Source: Crotalaria pallida (Eukaryota > Streptophyta > Magnoliopsida > Fabales > Fabaceae). Taken from it: a stretch of 64,000 bases of DNA. Positions within the stretch are counted from its first letter, which is position 1; every line of letters starts with the position of its first letter. The stretch is from assembly GCA_037953625.1 (NCBI GenBank), contig CM075652.1:38806501-38870500 (forward strand), read 5' to 3'. Shown one piece after another: positions 11,290 through 23,589 of the stretch. A program made the translations under genes and the position numbers. The notes beneath the pieces were generated by a model that saw only the letters and a list, made by a program, of their open reading frames with translations, was not told the origin of the DNA and made no database searches.

Positions 11290-12230
11290 CTCAATGAAGC
11301 TTTTTGGATGCAAAGACAGCAAGAAAATCCTCAGATTCTACAATCACTTCTTGCTCTGTTTTCGGTTCCAACACAAGTTCAAGAGAGCAAGTTTGGCAGA
11401 GGATTTGACATAGCAAATGGGCATGAAAACGAATAAACTTGGTCAATATATAAACTAGACATTGCGAACTTTACTTAGAAACCGAAATGACACGATTTGA
11501 GGGCCTCTACATACCAAAATCGAAGACTTGAACTTGGCACCTCAAAGCTGAAACCACAGACTTCAGATTCTTGGACCAATCTTTAGTGAATTCGTTCTCC
11601 TTGCACAAGCCACCAAAATGCACGATTCTTGTCTTGAATTGAAGGTCTCTTTGCAAGTTTTAAAATGGTGTAAAGCTTACAATTAGTGTGTGGGTAAGGA
11701 TTAAGAACGAAGACGAAGAACAGAGGGTGTTCAAATGAAAATTCAGCAGAGTTTCACTTCCTCTTCCAATTTTCTTATGGTTTTTCATCAACCAAAACCA
11801 CAATTTATAGCCAAAATCAACTCTCATGCAGCTAAACACGTGTTATCCACTAATCCCAGTCGGTGTTAGGTGTTAAACTCGAATTATCCAGGTGGTTGAG
11901 TCATCAAACTCCACTATCTTCAGCTTCTGCACTATCGTTAATCGATTAACGGTCGGGTTAATCGATTAACACGACCAGTTTTTCAAAAATTACTATTTTA
12001 TTCACTTTCCCTCCAAATATCTTTTCAATATTGACTCCTAGGTCCTTTCCAAGGACCAAACTGCAAAAACACCTTATTTCTTAACCAAAATATTTTTCTT
12101 ATATTTTTCCCTCGATTATCCTTTTAATATAATAAAAAATTAATAAACAAAACTAATTAATTCCATATAATTAGTTTTATTTAAATATTTCTTTTTATTT
12201 ATTTGGGAAACAAAATTTCGGGGTATTACA

Positions 12231-12984
12231 GTAGTCTTCCTTAATTTTTTTTATAATATAATAAGATCTTAAGAACAACACAATTTCTTACATTTCATTT
12301 ATGAATTCTGTATTTACCTTAATATTACTTACTTATTATAATTGATTACATTTGTTTTGTTCTTAGATTACTACTTCAATAATCATTGTGAACTCAAACT
12401 CTAGTCTATTATTGCATTCATTTTATAGAAGATTTCCATTTATTCTTTTCTCATTAATTAAATGAGTCATTATAACTATCATAGTTAATCAGTCTTAATC
12501 ATCGATTTACATTCAACAACACTACACTTTAATAATCGTTCACAAAAATATAAATATCAACAATCATTCACACATTCAATACAAACAATCAATCAACACC
12601 CTCAGGGGTGTCTTAGAAGAGAAATTTAAATCATCTCCCTAAGGTTCTTTATTTCTTAACTCTAAAAGCCAAATAATCACTTATAGGAATAACACAATTC
12701 TACTCGATTATACAGCCAAATTGATATATATATTTGAATTAAGCCTTTATTTTATCACTTATATAATAGATTCATTTACTTTACTTTAAATTCTAATTAC
12801 TTTTCTCATCTCTACTATGAATTCCCTAATTCTAAAGCTTGAAGAATAGGAAATATCTCCTCCTTACCTTGCATGAGAAGAGGGAGAAACCTAGAGATAA
12901 AAGGTTTCACTTAAAACTCATAGCCATTACTCCTGGATTTCTTTCTTGTTTACTCCTAATCTTGTGATTCCTTGTCCTTATACT
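12231..12984 (-). repeat. LTR I, part 1 (intron side)
   Basis: AT-rich sequence without genes. Near 12600-12660 it parallels the E LTR around 19430-19490 (a motif like CTCAGG.GTGTC.. followed by CTCCCTA.GGTTCTT). On the minus strand ATGCAAG/GTAAGGAGG at 12868/12867 matches the donor-like sites of the other LTRs. The left side was cut by insertion of A, so the rest of this LTR is not recognisable. Solo LTR H interrupts it at 12984 (TSD ATACT). Confidence 0.6.
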
Positions 12985-14970
12985 TGTAACATCCTGATTT
13001 TCTTTTGTTTTATAAATTTTGAGTTTTATCGAATTAAGTAATTAATTCTTTTAATTTTTCATTAAAGCGTTGAGCATTTTGTTAAAATATCCTATGTTAT
13101 CTACGAAAGTATATTTTAATTATCTATTTGAAAGTAGATTCATTTAAAGTAATTACCCTATTTGAAAAATAGACTTTCTATTCTTTTATTTTGGTATTTA
13201 TAAAGATACAATAATAAATAAATTTTTGTTATTTTCTAATGTCTAACTGATTTCTAACTTTATAGTTTTCCTATTTGAAGCTATATGATGCTAAAATCCT
13301 ATTATCAATATTTTAGGGCATAAGTAAATAAAAATAAGTGCATGTTTCTATTATAAAAAAAAAAGAAAAGCAAGAACGGTTGTGCGTGTGTGCTATGTTC
13401 AGTGATGGTAAAACCCTATCCTTCCCATTCAAGATGGAGCCGCCACCTTCCCTTCTCCCTCTTCATCCAACCGCTCTCTCTCCTTCGTCTCCCGGCCACC
13501 GCCCTCCGCCAACCAACCACCATGGCCACCTCCGTCTCTCTCTCTCTCTCTCTTTGTGTTTTCTCTCTCTCCCTCACACTTTCTTCTCTCATCTCCCCAT
13601 CTACCTTGCGATCTCTCTCTCCTTGCTTTGCCGTTGCGACCGCCGCCGCTGGTTTGGCTCGTCGCTGCCACCACGACTCGCTGCGGTTGCTGCTAGTTGT
13701 CACACCGCCACCACTTCTTTCCTCTCTCCGGTGCGTGTAGCTGTTGCTAATGACCGCCATCGACGCCGGTATCGCCGTCACCGTCATCGCAACCGTGGCC
13801 AGCCTCTCCTTGGTGTTGTGTACCGGGTTGACCGAACCGGCCTTCGAAACCACATTTGTGGGTATATCCCTAATACCTTTTTAAGTGCTCTGTGTTGCTT
13901 TTGATGATAATAATATTAATAGTAATAATATTGATAATTAGATAGTGATATTTTGTTCTAGAAATTTTATTGTTATGGAAATTAAGCTAAATCATGATTT
14001 ACATTGATTTTAATTATATTTATATTGATAATGGTTTTGATTAGCTACTTTGATTTGTTATAACATTGAGTTAAAAATTATGCTGAACAATTGGTTTTAG
14101 AAGTATTTTATTAAATGTGTTGGATCCCTAGGTAATTGAGTTATTGTTTAGTTGGGCTGAATTGTCCCTGCACTAACGATAAACCAATTAAATAGGAATC
14201 CGGTATATATTCGACATACGTTAATTCGAGTTTAAATCTACCTTGAGCTCTAATTCCGAATTGAAGGGGGTGTACCTATTTGGACTCTGGAAATTAGTTT
14301 AGACTTATTTTTATCAAAGAATGCTCCCTCTCAATTGGGAATTCGTAGTGTCAAGTATCATAAACATCGACTTTTCGAATTGTTATTAAAGCTATGTAAT
14401 TTTTAATTATTTTTGATAAACATGTAGTTTTGATTGTTAAAGTGTTTTTAAGAAAGAATGGTCATTTTCAAGCAATGCTAGCCTTTACTTTTATGCGTTG
14501 AAGTTAAAAATACTTGACCCTTAAGTATTTTAATGATTATATTAGTTTGAAAGTTAATCTCTTTCCAATGAGAAACTAAACTATTTTGTGAAGACATTGG
14601 CTCTTATTCTAATTTTGATTAACTTTGGTTTACGAACTATAATCAAGTGCTTTGACGCCGCTATTAGTTATTAGTTTATCTCTAAAACTTGTTTTTAGTT
14701 AACCCCGAAGGATTTCTATTTTAATACTTCGCGAGCTTATCGCGTATAACGGAAAAAATTATGTTTTATAACGTTGTCAATCGAGGTTTAGGTGATAGTC
14801 TTATTATCGTGTTTGATTAATCCTTAGTTCGTTATTTTGATGATTCTTTATTTTATATAATATGATTAGACGATGAAGGAGCCTTAGAACCTATCGCTAC
14901 GTGTAAGGACTGGACTTTGATATGTTTGGGCACTATTGCAGGAAAAGAATCATGTCTAAGGAAACGCCAG

Positions 14971-16013
14971 GTAAGGAGTGAGTGTTACCTTATCTTAGGG
15001 ATAAGTTTCTAGTATGTATATAATGCTTGCTGAGAGTTTGTTGCTAGTTTTAGGATTTTGCACATTGGGTTAACTGATAAAACTGATAATTTGAACTTAG
15101 AAAATAAGTAAATAAATTAAGGGAAATAATTTGGGATGTGAATTTATTGATGATGAGGTTATGTACTTCTATGTGCTAAAGGTGCTGATATTTGCTAAAT
15201 GATGAAATGATTGTTATGAATAATAATTTGATTAAGGACCCAGAAAAGTGTGAAAGTAAGTGATAAATAATTGATGATAAAAGAGGAAGATAATTGAAGA
15301 AATATCAAGATTGAGAGAAGTAAGTAAGTAACTAATGTAAAAGATTATTTTGTGCGGAATCCGACTGCGAAGTGGCGCGAATCGGATAGTCCACGATAAA
15401 GAGTAAAAGATTATTTTGTGTGGAATCCGACTGCGAGTGGCGCGAATCGGATAGTCCACGAACGATAGAGGGGTAATTCCTTGTGGCCGACTGCGAGTGT
15501 ACGCGAATCGGGTTCCGACTGCGAGTGGCGCGAATCGGATATACCACGATAGAGGAATTACGTAGTGCTCCTTGTGGCCGACTGCGAGTGTACGCGAATC
15601 GGGTTCCGACTGCGAGTGGCGCGAATCGGATATACCACGATAAAGGAGTACGACTCAACCTCTTGTATCCGACTGCGATGTGCGCGAATCGGACAGTATG
15701 CATGAGGGATGTTGTCAAAATTGTTAAGAATGAAAAAGAGTAAAAGAAATATAAAACTCCAGTTAGTGCTTGAAAAAGAATTAAGTGTGTTGTGATAAAG
15801 CTGTAAAAGAATCAAAATATGAGAGGAGAAAAGATATGAGAATGTTTAATGAATGAAAATGGGTTTATTTGTAAATGAACATGATATGACTTGACTTTGT
15901 GCGTATATGCATTACTTGAATTAGGTGTGTTTGGCTTAGTCGGTTATTATGTCATATCAGAAACTGCTATTCCTACTTTATGTGTAATGCTCACCTCCTT
16001 ACCATATTTCCAG
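14971..16013 (+). other. Candidate intron inside LTR H
   Basis: The donor-like site is CGCCAG/GTAAGGAGTG (14970/14971) and the acceptor-like site is ATATTTCCAG/GTACC (16013/16014), 1043 bp apart. Around both ends the sequence is closely similar to LTR C, although the hairpin arrays between them differ in sequence. Confidence 0.5.
15361..15692 (+). repeat. Seven-copy hairpin repeat in LTR H
   Basis: Seven copies of a 24-25 bp unit of the form CCGACTGCGAG...CGCGAATCGG, with complementary ends CCGA/TCGG, at about 15361, 15428, 15487, 15515, 15577, 15606 and 15669. Variable spacers carry CCACGA. The array sits ~320 bp upstream of the candidate acceptor. Spacing is irregular and the spacers are not unique sequences, so it is not a CRISPR array. 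Confidence 0.85.
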
Positions 16014-16376
16014 GTACCAAGATTTGAGCTTACACGACTATTGGCCGAGCAGGTGCACACTCCACTCCGTGGAGTGTAAATTAGTTAGAGGGAAATTATA
16101 GATTGTTTGTTTGTATTTAATTTATTTTAATTTTGATGATGTGTCGTGCGATATAGCACTGAATATGTTTATGTGGTATTGATAGCCCTGTTGGCTTCTG
16201 GTTATTGAAAATGAATATGTTTATCAGGTTGCAGGAAAAATATAATTTTTGGAAAAGTCCGAAAAACAAACGAAACTCCGTCCGTTTGACGAGAGATTTT
16301 TAATAATTAAAAAGGAAATTTTAAATTTATGATTTTAATAATGGGTAGTTAAGGGTAGAAAAGTGTTGGTGTTACA

Positions 16377-16930
16377 ATACTTCATTCTTTTTACTTGATA
16401 ATGGAGAACCCATGATTATTGAGGAATAGAGATGATGGTGGAAGGAAGGTTGAGAATTTGATAGAGAATAAGAAGGAGATTTAGAAAAGGAAGAAGATTA
16501 TAAGTAAGTGTGGGTGATGGAAGGGTGAAATTTATATGAATTTGAATGAATTTAAAGGATGAAATAAGAAGATTCTAGAGAGAGGGAGAGGCTGGTCGAG
16601 ACTTCTAGAGAGAAGGAAGGAAAGGGCTTGTGAAAATGATACAAGGCTTATGTTTTTATAGAAATTCGAGGGAGGTAATCGATTACCTTTGGAAGGTAAT
16701 TGATTACTTCACCTGAAATTCCCAGAATTCCCCAGAAATTTCTAGAAACTTGTAGGTTTTTCAGGAGGTAATCGATTAATTCTTGTGGTAATCGATTATT
16801 TCATTAAAAATTCCTTTTTAATGCTTTCTAATGATCCTTGATGCTTCTCTAGGCTTAACCTTGATTCTAACATACCGACTTACGTTTTCTAACACTTTTT
16901 GATTATTATTAATAAACTTAGGATGTTACA
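16377..16930 (-). repeat. LTR I, part 2 (promoter side)
   Basis: This continues LTR I after solo LTR H. On the minus strand it has a TATA-like box (TCTATAAAAAC, near 16660-16650). Its U3 has two pairs of GTAATCGATTAC-type palindromes at 16677-16709 and 16765-16798, about 21 bp centre to centre. It ends GGATGTTACA at 16930, the terminal form of the other LTRs. No coding sequence. Confidence 0.65.
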
Positions 16931-17390
16931 CTAAACACTTGCCTAAGATCACTATGTACATAAATCCCTACCATCTAGACAATCAAATACACTTTATAGA
17001 TCCTATTCTTAAGCTTTCAAGATCACAATGCATAACAATACGATAAAGACCAACTTATAAGAGAGTTTCCATAATCAAATACATACTTAAATATAATTAA
17101 GATTTTCAGGTCGTTACAACACTCCCCCACTTGTAGGAATTTCGTCCTCGAAATTCGATCGAAACTTAGTCTTTGAAAAAGACTAAAGTGAGGTATATTA
17201 ACGCTCTCTATAAATTCTCGAATCCTCTTATCTTGAAAATTGTCCCTTTTTGAATTAAATGGATATTTTAAAATTTTAATTATAATCTTTGATTTTTGTT
17301 CTTGCATTCTCTCCCCGACTTAGGGTTTTGCTACTCTTTAAATTTTCTTTCAAATCTATTTCTATAAAATCTCATTTCTTATTTTCCTAC
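16931..17390 (-). repeat. Remnant J: LTR end plus internal start of a Ty3 element
   Basis: 16931-17118 ends CAGGTCGTTACA and is followed by ACACTCCCCCACTTGTAGG. On the minus strand that is a polypurine tract beside an LTR, matching those of A (3758) and B (26477). The following bases (AATTTCGTCCTCGAAATTCG) match the start of the A internal region. So J is the 3' end of a minus-strand Tekay-like element into whose LTR I was inserted. Nothing codes for protein here. Confidence 0.65.
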
Positions 17391-18117
17391 TGTTCACTTT
17401 CTAGCAAGTATACTAGATCGAAAAGTAATATAGTCAATAAGACCAGATATCGTCCCTCAGGGATTGCAAATTGTTCAATTAATTCTCACCCAAGAGTAGT
17501 TAAAAGTAAAATCTATTGATTTCAAATTAATTAATTAAGATTGAATTAAAAATAGAAAATAAATTAAAAAAAGAAATTAAATAAAAATTGTGATCAAGTT
17601 GAGAAAGATGTTAGGAACATGGTTTCATTGTGTGGCGTTGTTTATTTATCATGAATCTATGTTTTTCCCTAAATCAAGAACAAATTCCTAATGTAGCAAT
17701 TACTAGATTCCTCTTGCAATTACTGTTTATTATTCAATTTGATAACACTTAATCCCTTAAGTAATTAAACCATTGAATAACCATTCTTAAGAACAGTGAA
17801 TTTATGACAAGTTATATAATTACCTAAAAGTATCCCTACAAGTTGAATGATTATATTGTTTGAAAGCATGGCCTATTCTAATTCCTAATCTCTCAATTGA
17901 AGAATTAGAAATCCAAAACATAGATTAATTACTTCTATGCATAACAGTAAAAACACAATCAAACACTTGATTTAGAAACGGAAAAACATCAATTCATGAA
18001 ATCAATAAACTAATCCATACAAATTCACCAATTCCTAACACGAGGGTTTTAGTTACACATCATGAAAATAAGAATAAAAGCAATAGAAGAATACATGATT
18101 ACCATGGAAAAGCCTTG
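17391..18117 (-). repeat. D-family Athila LTR fragment, inverted
   Basis: Reverse complement of the end of the D 5' LTR (22390-22952 joined to 34580-34759). Shared marks include the block with GATATCGTCCC (17447), the CCTAACA block and CATGATTACCATGG before the E insertion. It starts TGTTCACTTT after CCTAC and is cut at 18117 by element E. So a D-family copy was already present before E arrived, while another copy (D) later entered E. Confidence 0.8.
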
Positions 18118-18322
18118 TGTAACACCCCAAGTTTTTTTTATAGAAAATATCGCTTAAAAGGTTTGATAATTAAAATGGAGAACTTAAAATTTTCTTTTCA
18201 TAAATCAAATTTACATATGAAATTGGGTATTTCAATTACAATATGAGTAGCGCAACATATAATTTCCTTCTTTCCAAATCTTCCGCTGCGACACTCTGAT
18301 CCTCAAGCTCCTTGACAATCAC

Positions 18323-19695
18323 CTAAAATGATAACCACTAAGGGTGAGACCTTTTCACAACACATTGAATTAGAAGATAGTAAAAAGCACATACTAGCAA
18401 CTTAAGCATCATAATCAAATCAAGCCGTGAATAACAAAATGCATTACATTTTCATTTTCCAAAATCATTATCATATCCCATTATAAACCATATAACGTGT
18501 GTCTCCTCACGGTCAGAGGACAACACCCAACATAAAATCGCATGTCTCCTCACGGTCAGAGGACAACATACCAAACATAACATCGTATGTCTCCTCACGG
18601 TCAGAGGACAACATAACCACTTATTGTTTTCTTTTACTCATGTCTTTTAGTTTGTACCACTAGGAATTGGTTGCTCCTGCTAGGGCGTTTGTACACCCAT
18701 TAGGGACTTATACACCCATCAGGACTATCACCCACTAGGCCTCACCCGTTAGGACTAATACATATAATCTTATACTCATACTTATCACATTCCTTAGCAT
18801 ATTCAAATCACATACTTTAGTCTTTTTCACATTTTCCAGTCTTTTAGTTTTCGTTGAATTGATCAATTGGGTACATTGACTCATAACGGGGCATTTTCAC
18901 CTAATGGGGCATTTTAGCCTGATGGGGCGTTTGGCCCTAATGGGGCGTTTGTACACCTAGCAGGAACACCTAGTGTCCCAATGTCCCAATGATCAATTCA
19001 ACCGTCCATATCAATCCAAACACATTCACCATAAATCACACAATTCAAAAAGCCGTTTATAACAGGTAACAATCATCCACATTCATGCATTCACATCATT
19101 CTCAATTTTCACATCACATAACAACAAATAATTAACATCATTTATACTCCAATACTATTCGCCAACAAAAGTCACAAAACACATATATTCCAAACTACGA
19201 CTAAAACCCAACTTCAAAACATCCTAATTAAACATATTCATCATCAGGTAAACAATTATCCTTAGCCATGAAATATCCTTATGACCACTAATCCTCTTAC
19301 CACCTACTAGCTTGCATTATTTATTTTCTCATAATTAATTACTTATTCTTAATTATACCCTTTTAATACACATAAGGAACATAGCAACTCTCAACAAACA
19401 ACATACATCACAGATCAATCAACATACTCAGGTATGTCCCAGAGTGCTTAAATATAAGTCAACTCCCTAGGGTTCTTCACTTCCTACTTTTAACAACATA
19501 CTTGAGGGGTTTTTAGCAAATTATTGTCAATTAAATTAAATAATTAAATTAAATCAAAATACATTCAGTCTCCCTAAACCAACTCTAACCAGGTGCTATT
19601 TTTCTACCCACAACCCAATTTAACTACTTAACCCAAGTCCTATTATATACCCCAACTATCCCTAACTCAAAGTGTGGAAAAGAGACTCCCCTTAC
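18323..19695 (-). other. Candidate intron inside the E LTR
   Basis: On the minus strand the donor-like site is TCTAAG/GTAAGGGG (19696/19695) and the acceptor-like site is ATCATTTTAG/GTGATTG (18323/18322). The acceptor is preceded by CTCACCCTTA, comparable with CTCACCTCCTTACC in C and H. The right LTR keeps both sites (donor near 49364), with G inserted between them. Confidence 0.5.
18501..18612 (-). repeat. Three-copy hairpin repeat in the E LTR
   Basis: Three copies of GTCTCCTCACGGTCAGAGGA at 18501, 18544 and 18589; TCCTC and GAGGA form the stem. It is present again at 39675-39790 in the right LTR, with one loop substitution in the third copy. It sits about 180 bp upstream of the candidate acceptor. 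A second repeat (ATGGGGCGTTT-like, ~4 copies) follows at 18890-18955. Confidence 0.8.
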
Positions 19696-20300
19696 CTTAG
19701 AGAAGGAGAGAGCCCACACAAAGCTCCAGGGACCTCGAATCTACTCCGGATCTACCTTGATTCCCATTCTCTTGACCAATCTCCACTCCGTTCTTCAAGA
19801 TTGGAGGAGAGTGAAAGAAGCCCTAGGAGAGAGAAAGAGCTTCATGAAGAGAGAAAGGGCCACCAAGGGAAGAGATGAAGGCAAAGACATGAGGAAGGAG
19901 ATGGATCTCATGGGTGAAGGTTTGAAAGGGTGGATTTGGGTGATTGTTGGTGGTTGATGGTGGTTTGTGGAAGAGAGGGAGAGAGAGAGAGACATATGAG
20001 AGGGAGGAGGGAGAAAAGGAATTAAGCTTGAAAATGGTGGAGCCTTGATGCATAAATGGAGGATGGAACTCAATGGAGATGATGGGGAATAGGATTTGAA
20101 GCCCTAAGCCTCCATGGGAGCTCCAAATCGCAAGAAGGAGGAAGAAAGGAGAAGAGAAAGGCGTGAAGCATGAGAGAGAGAGAGAGTAAAGGGCCGAATG
20201 GGATAAGGGGAAGGGAATGGGCGGCTGAAATAGGGAGATAAGGGATGGAAATTACGTTTTTGCCCCTTACTTTATTTTTATTTTTAGCATCAGACCTGAA

Positions 20301-20558
20301 GTAATCGATTACTTGCCCTAAGTAATCGATTACTTTGCCCAAAATAATCGATTACTTCCTCCAATTAATCGATTACTTTTGCAGCATCATACATTCACCA
20401 GAGCACTGGTAATCGATTACTTTGCCTCCAAGTAATCGATTACCACCTGAAATAATCGATTATCTCCTTAAGAGTAATCGATTACAATGGCAGCAACATC
20501 AAAGAGATTCCACCAGGGAGCTTGTAATCGATTACTTCCCCACAAAGTAATCGATTAC
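20301..20558 (-). promoter_or_regulatory. Phased array of ten GTAATCGATTAC-type palindromes in the E U3
   Basis: Palindrome centres fall at about 20306.5, 20327.5, 20349.5, 20370.5, 20414.5, 20437.5, 20457.5, 20479.5, 20529.5 and 20552.5. Eight are followed by the next at 20-23 bp or at twice that (44). The core TAATCGATTA is palindromic. Regular two-turn spacing puts all sites on the same face of the helix, as expected for a cooperative DNA-binding protein; that reading is inference. The right LTR carries the same array at 49970-50088, where F cut into the fifth palindrome. Confidence 0.75.
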
Positions 20559-20699
20559 TCTGCCCAAAACTCCTTTTTGACAAATTCTAACTCTAAGACC
20601 TTACTCTTAGCTCCTACCCATGATTTCTTATGGTTTTCCTCATGACTTCTAACTTAGTTCTTCCTAATTAAACTTGGAATTAAAATTTGGGATGTTACA

Positions 20700-21830
20700 A
20701 TTCCCCCCACTTATTGGAATTTCGTCCCCGAAATTCCGTTCAACTTCCTTCACATGGAGAACCATCCCGGAAGAGGGTTTTCTAAGCTACACTACTCACT
20801 TCACTTCGGTTCTACTCCCCCACTTGGAATTGGCATACTATTCAACATGAATGTGACACAAGACTCTTGCATTCAATGAAGAGTATCGACTATGGTTTAA
20901 CTTGGGTCAACCTCTAGGCTACGATTCTAACAGATTTCTAAGGTCAGCTGGCTTCCCTCCGGAATCCTACTTCGAAGGTTGGACAGGGCACTAATACGCT
21001 CTAAATACTATTACCTTAAAGTGTTAATTATACTCTAACTCAAAAATCTAATACTTATGTCCTAAACCTAAACTCTACTCAACTTGGCTTCCTCCCTAAC
21101 TATTCCTAGTCTAACTTAGGGCTAACACTTACCTCTACAAACACATTCACAAGTATCATCACATATATTAAAAAACATTTAAAAAGGGGTTCGGGGAATA
21201 GGATTTACATAGTTTGCAACCAAAAATGCGTTTTATAAATTCAATTTCCCAAGGTTTTTGAAGATTTGGAAGATAGTATCCTTGAACATAATAGAACATT
21301 ATGGTAAATTTTCAAATAAATTAGAGTTCATTAGGTTCACTTTTGACCCTACGATCACTTGTAAAAGATTTGTAATGGTCGGGGTGAACCTATGTCAAAT
21401 CCATTTAAAAATAGTAAACGAACTCCAATTGGCCTCAAAATTTTATGGGACATCACCTATACTTAGCCCAAGGTTGTGTAAAATTGTCAAATCGATTAGA
21501 GCACATTAAATTCATTTTGTTTAAAATACTAGCTTGCTCCAATTGGCTTGAAATGTTACACGAAACAAAGATTCAACCTTATGGTGCTTATATTAATTCT
21601 TCCCAGTCAAACAAAATCCCAAACCCAAAAACTTAGTTTTCCCTTTATAAAAACCCTGATTACCCAAAAACACTTAACTACAAACACCTACATTTTTAAA
21701 ACCTTTGGTTCGAAAAATCACTAGGTATGGGGATTTAAAATTTAGGAAGAAGATCCCATACTAGTGGAACACTTAGAAAACAATGATGCATTTATAAAAA
21801 CAAAATTCTTTTGCAAATTAGGTTCCTCTC
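20700..21830 (-). mobile_element. Element E internal region, part 1 (non-coding)
   Basis: It begins with the polypurine tract (minus strand) and AATTTCGTCCCCGAAATTCCG, the same start as the internal regions of A and B. I see no gag, protease, RT or integrase motif in any frame. The frames near 21258-21636 are short and AT-rich. The segment ends at 21830 where D inserted (TSD CTCTC, 21826-21830). Confidence 0.7.
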
Positions 21831-23589
21831 TGATTTGGGTCCAATATATAGTGATTTGAATATGATTTAGACTCCCTTTTACTATGTGTTTAGCTTGGTT
21901 CTCAAGTATTTTGTAGGACTTTTTGTTAGTTCTTAGATATAGTTCTTAGTTTTGAACCCTTTGAACATTTTGATCCTTTTTGGGTATGTTTCTGGTACTT
22001 ATGAAGCTTAAATGCAAAATATATTCATGGACTTGGATAGAGGATGAAAAGAGCTTCGAAACGGTCCAAGAACGGAGTAAAACGGAGTCCGGATGAATCC
22101 GGGGCGGCCAAAACGGTCCGGGACGCGCGTGCTGAAATTTTGTTGTACAGAGTGTGCGCACCTGGGACGCACGAGCCCATGCGCCTGGGGCGCGCAAACG
22201 CTGCATAGGCCCGAAACAGGCCCGTTTTGATGCATTTTGATGGGGATTCAATTGGGACTCAATGAGGGTTTGTTTTAGGCATTAAATACTAGGTTTTTCA
22301 GCAGTTTTTGTAAGCTTTTAGAGAGGGAGATTACATAGTTTAGAGAGAGGTTTAGAAGAGGAGGAGATCCAAGGATTGAGATATCGAGGCTTCTCCATGG
22401 TAATCATGTATTATTCTTCTATTTCTTATTTTGCTCTTCAATGTTTATCATGTAACTAAAACCCTTTGTTAGGAATTGGTGGATTTGTATGGATTAATTT
22501 ATGTAGTTATTGAATTAATGTTTTTCCGTTTCTAAATCATGTGTTTGATTGTGATTTAATTGTTATGCATGAATCTGGCCAATTTATGTTTTGGATTTCT
22601 AATCCCCAAATTGAGAGGTTTAGGGTTTAGATAGGCCTTTCCAATCAAACAATATAATTGATCCAGGGGTAGAGATACAATTGGGTAATTATATAACTTT
22701 TATGAAATCCATTGTTCTTAACTATTATTCAATGAATTAATCACTTGAGAGATTGGGGGTTATGAATTGAATAAGAAAAGGTAACTAAACATGAGAGATC
22801 GGATAGTTACTAATTTAGAGATTTGTTCATGATTTAGGGGAAGACAATAATTCATAATTAGATAGACGAAACATACAATGAAACCACGTTCCTAACAATC
22901 CTTCTCTACCTACTCACAACTCTCTTTAATTTTCAGCATTAGTTTTAGTTTTTGTGACGCTCTCTTTTTAACTTGAAAATAATTAATATTTCCAAATAGT
23001 TTATTTCTTGCTATCAAAAATCAGGACTAGAAAATTTTTCCTTTTTAAAACTTGTACTTGCTTGGTCATAAATTCTTTTGAATTCGGCTCAGCACGATAT
23101 TAAGTTCGAAAAGACTCTCGAGATAGCATTTCCTTAGTTATAGAAAACATTATTAATAGTTATTATTGAAAACATATCACTTGCTTCTCGAGTGGGATCT
23201 GAACACATAACATAGGAAATATAAATTTATCGCCGAATCCCTTGTAAATAAAAATCAGAGTTCGCGGAAGTAAAAATAATACTTATGGGGCTCTGCTGAG
23301 GAAAATAAGACATCATATATATATATATCATAACATAATATGAAACCCCATCAGTACAGTAAGTAGCAAGTAACATCAGTCGAGATAGGAAGAGTTTATA
23401 AAAACATATACAACCCAGTTGTAAGAAATAAAACCTCACTCTATGACCTCTCAAAAATATATACACTAAACACATGGTCTCAAAATAGAAGTCTCAGAGC
23501 AGGTCTTCAGTGTCCTCAGCAGCTCCTCAGATCCTCCACCGCTCTATCCCTAGGATCTAGGATCCAAAACACCTATACTATGCAGGCTC

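Larger units (their letters stand above)
3686..12230 (-). mobile_element. Element A: Tekay/Del-type Ty3 chromovirus, truncated at its 3' LTR
   Basis: Reading on the minus strand: 5' LTR 12230-8904, an initiator-Met-tRNA type primer-binding site at 8898-8887, gag-PR-RT-RNase H-INT-chromodomain between 8719 and 3811, a purine-rich tract AAGTGGGGGAGAAG beside 3758, and only the last 72 bp of the 3' LTR (3757-3686). The rest of the 3' LTR is missing where LTR C abuts. The coding frame is interrupted by a solo LTR of the F family (5012-5589) and by in-frame stops. The domain order and the chromodomain-like end after integrase identify the Tekay/Del clade. Confidence 0.88.
8904..12230 (-). repeat. 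5' LTR of A (3.3 kb)
   Basis: It runs from TGTGACGCTC (plus-strand left end) to GGGTATTACA (right end). On the minus strand it holds a U3 with paired TAATCGATTA palindromes (near 11938-11970), a TATA-like box CTATAAATTG (11820-11811), a candidate intron 11289-9884 and an open frame at 9880-9428. A (TA)n microsatellite lies at 9138-9166. The right flank begins GTAGT; the matching left duplication is lost because the 3' LTR is truncated. Confidence 0.85.
12985..16376 (+). repeat. Solo LTR H (3.4 kb)
   Basis: It begins TGTAACATCC and ends GGTGTTACA, flanked by the 5-bp duplication ATACT (12980-12984 and 16377-16381), with no internal region. It is related to C: both share the donor block GTAAGGAGTGAGTGTTACCT and the acceptor-side block TGCTCACCTCCTTACCAT. 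A CT/TC-rich leader with a (TC)n run lies at 13440-13640. The frames through the leader (13338-13904) are low-complexity and not credible genes. 13905-14970 is AT-rich with nothing recognisable. Confidence 0.9.
18118..20699 (-). repeat. Left (3') LTR of element E (2.58 kb)
   Basis: It begins TGTAACACCC and ends GGGATGTTACA. The right LTR starts identically at 39292 and matches it, once the G insertion is removed, up to the F insertion (18118-19678 and 39292-40852 are both 1561 bp). It is followed by the minus-strand polypurine tract (TTCCCCCCAC on the plus strand, 20701). It contains a candidate intron, a three-copy hairpin repeat and a ten-copy palindrome array in U3. ORFs in the GA-rich leader (19795-20073) are low-complexity and are not called. 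Confidence 0.9.

Noticed and set aside
13338..13904. 188-codon ORF in the H leader
   Set aside because: Low-complexity Ser/Leu/Pro/Arg-rich translation of CT-rich DNA, open in several frames on both strands.
15332..15815. ORFs on both strands over the H hairpin array
   Set aside because: Translations merely repeat the 24-bp unit; both strands are open because of composition.
18501..18612. Possible CRISPR-like array
   Set aside because: Three imperfect hairpin copies with short, similar spacers in plant LTR DNA; no cas genes and a eukaryotic context.
19795..20073. 92-codon frame present in both E LTRs (also 49465-49743)
   Set aside because: Translation of GA/CT-rich leader; shared only because the LTRs are copies of each other, with no homologue in other families here.
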